Below are positions 57,103 through 64,000 of a stretch of 64,000 nt of DNA, one piece after another; within the stretch, counting starts at the first letter, position 1; every line of letters starts with the position of its first letter. The position numbers were made by a program, and so were the translations under genes. The DNA comes from Phyto melanocephala (taxonomy: Eukaryota; Arthropoda; Insecta; Diptera; Rhinophoridae), in NCBI GenBank assembly GCA_941918925.1, contig OW799233.1, forward strand, positions 83,148,055 to 83,212,054. The letters run 5' to 3'. The notes under the pieces were generated by a model. That model was given only the letters and a program-made list of their open reading frames with translations, searched no databases and was not told the origin of the DNA.

Positions 57103-58543
57103 TATCATTTAATGAAAATTTTCATAAAATTTACTAAATCAGACAGACCTGTCAAAAATTTTGTCATCATACTTTTTGAGCACACACAATTTGTTTGTTA
57201 CAGATTGAACGTGAATCGATGAATCTGACAGTGAATCCACCCTTTGCTATAAAAGTACTACAGACCCGACCCGGTTTTACATTGGAGAAAATTAGTAATT
57301 GAAAATAAGAGCATTTTGAAATGAAGATTCCCAAATATCCGTTTAAATTTAAAAGTAAGAAAATAAATTTTAAAATATTTTTATAGTTCCCAAATGTCGC
57401 CTAAATAATATTTTCTATATAATGGGTGGAATCCCCTATTTCATCACTGCGTTTTTAAATAAGCCTTGTTCTGGTAATTACAAATACAACATAAAAAAAG
57501 AATCAGCGAGATCTTTAAATCGTTCTTTCACAAACATGTACCAATTTTATATAATAAATTTTTTTTGACAAATCTTTTCTAGGTTTTTATAAATACAACA
57601 CGAAGAGAATCACTCAAAAACATCGAGACTTTCTGCAGTTATACATTATAATGCAAAAAAAAAATATATATATATATTTATATATATATATGTATATATT
57701 TAATGCTAATTATGTATAAAACATATGAATAGTCAGCGAAATCCGTTAAGTTGTGATTTCATTGGCATAACTAGACGATTCTGGGGGATGCAATGCGCCT
57801 CAGAATTGTTTTTGTCTTTTGTTTTGCATTAAACATAAGTGTTTGTTGGGTTACTTACACATACCTTGTGGGCTTTTATGTTTTTGTGTATGCGTGTATG
57901 TACGTATATAAAGTTGGTCGTTAACATATTATGTTTTCCCTCCACAATGTTCTCAGGAGTATGACTATTGTCCGCTCGATGGCGCTTTCTGTCCGTGTGT
58001 CGCATTGGCTTTTAACTGTTTTAAGCGTGCGGGTCAATCTAGTGGAATTAATGGAATTGAAATTCATGGTGCATGAACTGCAACTCGTACTTTTTGTTGT
58101 TTGTTGCTTTATTTGCTGTATTGTGTTCGAAACTTTTTGTTATTTAAAATTTATAATGTCTGTGTGACATGGGCACCAATTGTTTTTCAATGCACCATTA
58201 AGCACATCAAAATACGAACAGTTTTTTTTTTCTTTTTCTTTTATTTATTTATTATTATTTTTGCAAAATACATGATCAGGAATGGAAAACGAAAATCTTG
58301 TTGGGAGCCAAAAACTTTTTAAAATAGTTTTTTAAAAGTTTTCTTTAATTTAAAATTGTTAATAAATTAAAAGATGATACAAAAATTGTATCATAGTATC
58401 TTAAATATTTTAAATTATCAGTTAGCACAGATGAAATTGTACATCAGAAGCCGTCATAGAAGACTTGCTTATAGTTAAGATAAAAATAATTTCTATCAAA
58501 CAAAATAACACATGATAATAAATTATGTATCAGAACCTTCAGT
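57103..58543. other. Non-coding DNA with (TA)n and a GC-richer patch
   Basis: (TA)n lies at 57664-57699. 57931-58170 is less A/T-rich and open in two plus-strand frames (78 codons from 57931; another reading EYDYCPLDGAFCPCVA after an acceptor-like TTCTCAG). No domain is evident. It may be regulatory DNA or an exon-like accident. Confidence 0.35.
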
Positions 58544-58853
58544 TTGTCTCATTTGGGGCACAGAAAACCCGCACGCATACATTGAGAAGCCGATACACCC
58601 AAAACGGGTCACTGTTTGGTGCGGATTTCGGTCTAGAGGCATAATTGGGCAATTTTTCTTCGAAAATGAGCAAGTAGTGGCCGTAGTCAATAGCGATCGT
58701 TATCGGGCGATGTTGAACGAATTTTTATTTGCAAAAATTGAAGAGGAGGATATTGGCAACATTTGGTTTCAATAGGACTGCGCTACGTGCCACACAGCCG
58801 AAGCTACACTTTTTTATAGCATTTTCAAAAAAAAAGTTATTTGGCGGTCCCTT
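58544..58853 (+). mobile_element. Mariner copy E, 5'-truncated
   Basis: It lacks the 5' terminus and starts within the transposase at the WGTENPHAYIEKP segment. The frame continues through GDRYRAMLNEFL-type sequence to NIWFQ, where TAG replaces the second Q of QQDGA. After CHTAEAT it has the same jump to the 3' terminus (GGCGGTCCCTT, then TA at 58854-58855). Its left edge is not a transposon end, so it was cut by a later deletion or rearrangement. Confidence 0.85.
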
Positions 58854-59749
58854 TACAATAGAAATTGTTTTTTGGCGCCATTTTATTTCGTTATCAAGAC
58901 ATTTATTTACAAATTTTGTTTAAACTTAACAAGACTAAAAACGGTTACCAAATCAGGTCTGTGATGAACAACACTTTTTGTCTTTAAACAGTATCAAAAA
59001 GCAAAACCGTGGTAACTTTTCTATCCCTAAAAAAAAATATAAAATTTAGAAAAAGGTTTACAACACAAACTTTTGATTTTGTATGAACTTTAAGTTCTCT
59101 TTCACAGCTTTTCTCTAGCGCATTAACGTGCTACAGCAGTAAATTAATGCAAATAAATGTAATTAGTAATTTCCATAAGTTTCAGTAAAACAGTTAATAG
59201 CTAAACATTTATTTCGATCATAATATTTGATCACCCTCAGTGAAAAATACCATATAAAAATATCGTAAAACGGTTAGGATTTTTAAAAGGTTGTAATTGA
59301 TACTTTGATATAATGTTATGTAATAACCAGATGGAGTTCTATTTTGTTCAGGCTTTGATTACTAGCCCTTAAAAATTTATTTTTCTACAATTTTCTTAAT
59401 TTTTTTAAGCAGTTAACGATCAATCAATCTAATAGATAAATACGTGCAGACTTTTTAACAAATTAAAATATTTTGAATTATCTTTTGTTAGGCAACTTAA
59501 CCAGAGGTGCTAACGAGCTCTTGTTAAATAAGAACTTCAAGTAGACACTGTGGTGAGGATTTAATAGTCGTATTGTATTGAAACTTAAGTTCGTTTTTGC
59601 GCTTTACAAGAAAAGTCGTTATTAAATGTAGTTATTAAAATCACGTTAGACAAACTTGCAAAATAACTGCAATTTGTTTGTTAAAATATTTTTTTTTTAA
59701 ATTCACATTTGTGTGAATTTGCGCAGATTTTGAAAGAATCAATTCGTAT
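58854..59749. other. AT-rich non-coding DNA
   Basis: Nothing recognised. Confidence 0.45.
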
Positions 59750-61020
59750 TTTATAGCAATATTTATTAAACTTAGAATAAGGCGGTTATGCTGATACATC
59801 ATAACTTGAGAATTATTGATCCGATTTTGCTTAAAACACTATTAAATGATAAGAAATAAAAAATCTGCAAGTATTCCTTACGATGAACCGCTTTTTCTAA
59901 TGAACGCAACATGTCTTGGTGAAATTTTTCTCCAAGTCCGAAAATTAACTTAAAGCAAAATATTACAATTCAAAGCTGCATTCGCATAAAGAAGTTCGTA
60001 TTTAATTTATTTGTAGTTTCCTGTTTTTTTGTTTCCCAGAAAGCTGTGAAATACATTTATAAAAGCTGCTAATGCCCCTCCTTTCACTTTATTCAATTTT
60101 ATTTAAAAGTTTACGTGCTTCATAAGCTCTAGTGTTTGTGAATCTACCAATATTCCTTCTTTCAGTATTGTGTCGCTGATTTGGGGGAATTAAGTTTTAA
60201 GATACTAGAAGACTTCACTATCTTTATTAATTTTTTCACAAAGTTTTCATTACACCTAGCTTTATGTGAAGCGGTGGTAGATTAGTTTTTAACTAAAGGT
60301 TTTTCAAATATGGTTTTTTCGTCTGAAATAAAACTTGCTCTTCGCAGTAATTTTTTTCTTGCACGTGCTCGTAATTCAGTTAACATAGATACAACTTTTA
60401 AATCAGCATAATTGTTCCATGTTCGCCATTCCACAGACTTTTCAGTGAAAGCCAGTTCTTGTAAAAGACCCCCGGCATCATTAAAAAAATTTAAACTGCA
60501 GTCCATGCTGAAATAGCTTATAATGTCTTCATGTCTATGTCGAAAATATGAGACCTTAGTAGTCTTATTCAACTAGTCCCATTGCAGTAATCTTGATGCA
60601 AGAAATTAAGACTTTAATTTAGAGAGTGCTAAATCTCAAACAACATCATTCAAGTTAGACTATTTTAAAAAATGAGATTCTTTCGATGAACTTGTATATG
60701 AAGATCAAGAAACACCTATAGAGTTAGGTCCAGTTCCAACTGAGAAAATACTGCAGGTATGGAAAACACATTTATATTATTTGTGATTTTGTTCTTAGTT
60801 TTTCTTGTAAATCCACGCGTTACAGAAGTAACAATAATTTTCATGATTTTGTGGTTCACTCCATAAAGGCCAATAGCTTACGATTTTCTCCAAGCCAATC
60901 ACAAAAAGCTCTTGAACAAGTAAGCAGATCCAAAAAAAGTTTAAAACCGAAACTATCCTTGGAGCACTTTTCGCTTTGGCAATTGAAGAACAATGTACAA
61001 AAATATCTTTGAAGTTTTTA
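59750..61020 (-). pseudogene. Broken gene of an insect-wide transposon-like family
   Basis: On the minus strand, segments occur in the order I know from a multi-copy uncharacterised arthropod gene family. From 61020 down: an N-terminal CDWLGENRKLLAF stretch, a WSEP-NHENYCYFC motif (about 60850-60890), a DLALSKLKS / ASRLLQW patch (about 60585-60650), then an intact 96-codon frame (60572-60282) with KVSYFRHRHEDIISYFSMD, NDAGGLLQEL and EWRTWNNYADLKVVSML. Next is FLGNKKTGNYK (about 60010-60040) and GEKFHQDM (about 59910-59945). Stops and frameshifts separate the pieces and part of the middle is deleted. Plus-strand frames at 60600-61010 are shadows. The family's function is unknown to me. Confidence 0.6.
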
Positions 61021-62011
61021 TAAAAAGTGAAATAAGAAGTTTATTTTGTGCCTCAAAAACTCTATAGTCCACACATTTTACTAAAATTCGATTTTTGCTG
61101 CAGAGCGGTGTTATCTGCAAATTACTTGTATAATAATACGTACTTATATATATTTGGTAGTACCCTTTTTTAAAAAAAAACCTTAGTTTGTAACATTTGC
61201 GATGTATAACTCTTTCGACACTAAAATAGGGATATTATAAATCAATAAATTTTAAGCCTAATTATTGAAAGACGCTTCTATGGAACTATATTTATATATT
61301 TTCGATCTCTTAATGATTCTCCAATGGATATTAACTTTACATTCTTGATAAGATGATAATATTCGAGTACACTTGATATTTTCAATAACACTTTTTGCCT
61401 CTGAGCTGTGTAGAGTTAAAAATCTTAATGATGTCCTTTTTATTTAATTTATTCTCATACCTTCAAGTTCTGGTTTTCCAATGCTCTTCGCACTTTAATA
61501 ATTTCATTTCCCTAACACTTGGCGTAACATTTTTTGTATATTGTTAATGTGAAAAGTTGAAAATAAACTTTGTTGCCTGCCACATACATAATTTCCTAAT
61601 GTCAACTTTTAATGTTCTCTTTCATATATTTTGTTGCTTTCTTTATTTTTGTCTTTTAAGTTGGTAATATTAAAGGTACGAGTACTATTATACCATTACA
61701 ACAGTCAAGTTGATTAACGTTTGCTGAGCACGTAAACTTTTGCCGTTGAAAGTTTAGAAGTAACTTTTATAAACTACAACAAAAATTTAATTTTTTACAA
61801 CTAAAGTATGTTTTGTGTTTTTTAAACTCTTGATTTATTTTAAGTTTATTACACACACATAAATAAGCACATGGACAAACATATTTTAATCAACAACTTA
61901 CATTTTTTTGCAAGAATTTCAACTCAACAAATTAATATAACAAAGCGGTCAAGAACGAATCAAAAGGGAAGTAAAAAATACTTTTATAATTAGATAATCT
62001 TTATGTACATA
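61021..62011. other. AT-rich non-coding DNA
   Basis: Nothing recognised. Confidence 0.45.
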
Positions 62012-62162
62012 CAGTGCTGTCTGAGTAGAGTGAACGCCCGATTCTATGAATACCTCGTTAGGGTGAAGACCAGAATGTTTACATTGACTACTCTGTAGAA
62101 TGAACACTCATGAACCTCTATAGAGTGAACATACTTTATAGTGAGTTTTTAGGTTTGGCGAA

Positions 62163-62732
62163 AACCCCTTAAACGATTTAAGGATGAACTTAAACGTTGG
62201 GCAATGGAAGAACATGTCAGAAAATGGCAAAGCACTGATGTCGGTAAGGTGACAAGAACACTCTGGGGTGACCCAAATCTTGGGAAGTCAAAGGAGATTC
62301 TGAGACTAAGTAGACCTACACTTAGGAAATTAACCGGTGTAATTACAGGTCATACGGAGTTGAGAACTCATTTAGCACGCATGGGATTATCTGAGGAGAC
62401 GACATGTAGAGCTTGTGAGGAAGAGGATGAGACCCTGGTACACTACCTCTGTCATTGTCCTGCGTTTGGGCATATTAGGCGCGAAAATTTTACAGTAGAT
62501 AATATGCCGAACTTGGAATACCTGGGGAACTCGAACTGGAGATCCATAAGGCGTTACATTGAGGGGACTGGTTTCTTGGACTAGTCCGTTATTTATGGGA
62601 AATTATGTTTATGGTTTTTTGTTTGGGAATTCCGTTTTCCACATGGAGCGCACAACATGCCAACTGGGCATAGGTGTATACCTGTCATGGGTTTGGGCTT
62701 TTATACCCCTCCTTTTCAACCTAACCTAACCT
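62163..62732 (+). mobile_element. 5'-truncated LINE with 12-bp target duplication
   Basis: AGGTTTGGCGAA occurs at 62151-62162 and again at 62733-62744, exactly flanking the insert. The insert holds the last 139 codons of ORF2 and a 3' UTR with CACATGGAGCGCACAACATG, CTGGGCATAGG, GTCATGGGTTTGGGCTTTTA, ending CAACCTAACCTAACCT. The UTR is shared with the SINE at 31460. An undamaged frame and exact target repeats indicate a fairly recent insertion. Confidence 0.92.
62165..62584 (+). CDS. LINE ORF2 C-terminus (partial)
   Basis: The frame is open from the truncation point to TAG 62582, 139 codons: PLKRFKDELKRWAMEEHV at the start, an RPTLRKLTGVITGHTELR stretch typical after the RNase H/RT region in R1/LOA/Jockey-type LINEs, then a CCHC-type finger C-x2-C-x8-H-x4-C (CRACEEEDETLVHYLCHC). 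In complete elements this protein would be the endonuclease/reverse transcriptase that copies the element. Here the endonuclease and RT domains were never inserted, so it is inert. Confidence 0.88.
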   Translation, partial: PLKRFKDELKRWAMEEHVRKWQSTDVGKVTRTLWGDPNLGKSKEILRLSRPTLRKLTGVITGHTELRTHLARMGLSEETTCRACEEEDETLVHYLCHCPAFGHIRRENFTVDNMPNLEYLGNSNWRSIRRYIEGTGFLD

Positions 62733-63134
62733 AGGTTTGGCGAAGGATAAAAACAATGAAAAAGAGTATTAAAATTAAAGAGAACATAAAATAACGGTAA
62801 AGTAACGATTCTTTTAGAGTAAGTTGACAAGTTACTCTCACAAATACGCACTCTATAAAGTGTTAATTTATTTAAATCTGCGCGCATGTTCCATTAAAGT
62901 CGTGTCAATAGGTCAATAGAGAACATAGAGCCAAATTCTGGGAAAAACGTCGTCGGCACATTTGTAGTTTTTTTAAATAAAAAAAATTCAACTTTGATTT
63001 AATGAACAGCCTGGGTATAGTGAAATCGGTTTGCAAAAATTAGTTCACTCTACCCAGACAGCACTGTATATATAAATGTAAGCACATGAATTCAAAGTTT
63101 TGTTTAAACTTACATTTTTAAGCGTCGAAAAATG

Positions 63135-63221
63135 TATACATACATACTTATATACATACATACATACATCCATACATACATACATAAATACATACAAACA
63201 AACATACATACATACATACAT
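63135..63221. repeat. (CATA)n microsatellite
   Basis: Imperfect CATA/CAAA units lead directly into the LINE. Frames run through it by chance on both strands. Confidence 0.95.
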
Positions 63222-63552
63222 AAGCGCTGCTTTGGCGGACCGATTGCTGAAAGTTGGAAAAGTCCGTATCGGATGGGTGGTTTGTAGAATACGCGAGAAA
63301 CTTACGCCGAGAAGATGCTTTAGGTGCATGGAATTTGGACATAATGCGTCTAAATGCAGGAGCCAGCATGATCACTCTGATAAATGTCTCCAATGTGGCG
63401 AAGTGGGACATAAGATCAAAACGTGTAAAAGCAAGCCCTCATGCATGCTCTGTAAGAGCACGGCGCTAAACGGGAAAAGTGATCACGTTTCAGGATGTGT
63501 TATCTGCCCGTACTACAGAAAAGCAGTCCGGGAACTTAGATTGCGAAAATGA
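63222..63552 (+). CDS. LINE ORF1 C-terminus (gag-like, zinc knuckles)
   Basis: The last ~110 codons of the first ORF of an R1/LOA/I-type LINE. Two retroviral-type knuckles C-x2-C-x4-H-x4-C (CFRCMEFGHNASKC and CLQCGEVGHKIKTC) are followed by a third C-x2-C-x10-H-x3-C. ORF1 proteins of these LINEs bind the element RNA. The frame stops at TGA 63550-63552. The 5' part is missing and is replaced at 63222 by the microsatellite, although the reading frame happens to stay open upstream through it. It overlaps the start of ORF2 as ATGA. Confidence 0.88.
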
Positions 63553-64000
63553 ATAGGATACTACAGCTTAATCTCAATCACTGTGGAGCCGCTCAAGAGC
63601 TGCTCAAACAAAGTGTTCGTGAATTAAATGTGGATGTTGCGCTACTTAGTGAACCATATCAATGTGTGGACTCCTCAAACTGGGTGTCTGATAGTTCAGA
63701 CATATCGGCAATCTGGTCGATTAGTGGTGTAACGATGCTTAATACGTCACGACAGTGTGGATATACTCGGGCGACAGTTTCCGGTATTACGTTATATAGC
63801 TGTTATATTCCACCAAGATATTCAGTGGAACAGTTCCAGGCTATAATTGATAACATTGCTTCCGATGCAACCACTAGAAATACCGTGCTGATAGCTGGTG
63901 ATTTTAATGCTTGCGCTACGGAGTGGGGCTGTCCATGGACCAACGCAAGAGGCAGAATACTTCTGGAGACGTTTTCCGTCTTAGATGTCGTATTGATGAA
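63549..64000 (+). CDS. LINE ORF2, AP-endonuclease domain (runs off window)
   Basis: ATG at 63549 overlaps the ORF1 stop by the classic ATGA. About 150 codons are open to the window edge without a stop. Visible endonuclease features: QLNLNHC near residues 6-12, a catalytic-Glu segment VALLSEPY (about residue 35), GDFNACATEWG (about residues 118-128) and ARGRILLETF. In the full protein this domain nicks the target DNA and the downstream reverse transcriptase copies the RNA. Pairing with a three-knuckle ORF1 fits the R1/LOA/I group. It may be part of an intact ORF2, but that lies beyond the window. Confidence 0.9.
   Translation, partial: MNRILQLNLNHCGAAQELLKQSVRELNVDVALLSEPYQCVDSSNWVSDSSDISAIWSISGVTMLNTSRQCGYTRATVSGITLYSCYIPPRYSVEQFQAIIDNIASDATTRNTVLIAGDFNACATEWGCPWTNARGRILLETFSVLDVVLM

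Larger units (their letters stand above)
62012..63066. mobile_element. Pogo-like MITE, interrupted by a LINE
   Basis: The left end is CAGTGCTGTCTGAGTAGAGT then GAAC; the right end is the inverse with one change. TA flanks both sides (62010-62011, 63067-63068). Removing the LINE and one target copy leaves about 473 bp, without a transposase. The CAGTG start and TA target fit pogo/Tigger-type elements; that assignment is inference. Confidence 0.8.

Noticed and set aside
60600..61010. Plus-strand two-exon gene with a 70-base intron (60757-60826).
   Set aside because: The phases do not match across the intron, the first part has a stop, and the minus strand carries the recognisable family motifs.
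63045..63411. Minus-strand frames rich in Tyr/Val/Cys (MYVCMYVC type).
   Set aside because: They are translations of the (CATA)n microsatellite and the antisense of LINE ORF1.

Overview
The window is AT-rich, repeat-dense insect DNA, most likely from a higher fly (Schizophora; a calyptrate such as a blow fly or house-fly relative is my best guess). The basis for this is DINE-1/Helentron-type repeats with a (GTCY)n tract and a terminal hairpin, LOA/R1-like LINEs ending in TAACCTAACC, Tc1/mariner derivatives with TA target duplications, and (CA)n/(CATA)n microsatellites. The species call is inference. I found no bacterial-type genes, rRNA, tRNA gene or CRISPR array, and no conserved host protein-coding gene that I can name. 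The window therefore looks like intergenic or long-intron DNA.

Layout. 0-7 kb: a LINE 3' end with poly(A), a fold-back repeat, two deleted mariner copies, small MITEs and one TATA-plus-donor site. 7-14.6 kb: a Helentron-like repeat; two ~1 kb TIR elements (8331-9328, 10621-11609) that share ends and carry a small, apparently spliced ORF; a 5'-truncated LOA-type LINE with an 8-bp target duplication, itself split by a 709-bp MITE; then the best-looking orphan exon (14584-14656). 16.9-20.4 kb: four short elements. 21.8-25.7 kb: one Helentron-like element inserted into another. 26-31 kb: mostly unannotated non-coding DNA, a gag relic, and a tRNA-derived SINE whose 3' tail matches the 3' UTR of a LINE at 62.6 kb. 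31.8-35.7 kb: Helentron-like fragments, a six-module tandem repeat, a MITE and a mariner copy. 41-43, 47-48 and 52.5-55.2 kb: further copies of the 22-25 kb Helentron-like family. 58-61 kb: a mariner fragment and a broken transposon-type gene. 62-64 kb: a pogo-like MITE split by a LINE with a 12-bp target duplication, then a LINE with intact ORF1 end and ORF2 start running off the window.

The main structural story is nesting and co-amplification. A deleted mariner element sits inside the large Helentron-like family and was copied with it. Three copies of that family differ in the number of internal ~288-bp units (2, 3 and 4). Five mariner copies share the same loss of the 3' half of the transposase. 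Host coding evidence is limited to several short exon-like segments with splice signals (9398, 14584, 43979, 44371, 49284); these are hypotheses, not gene models.
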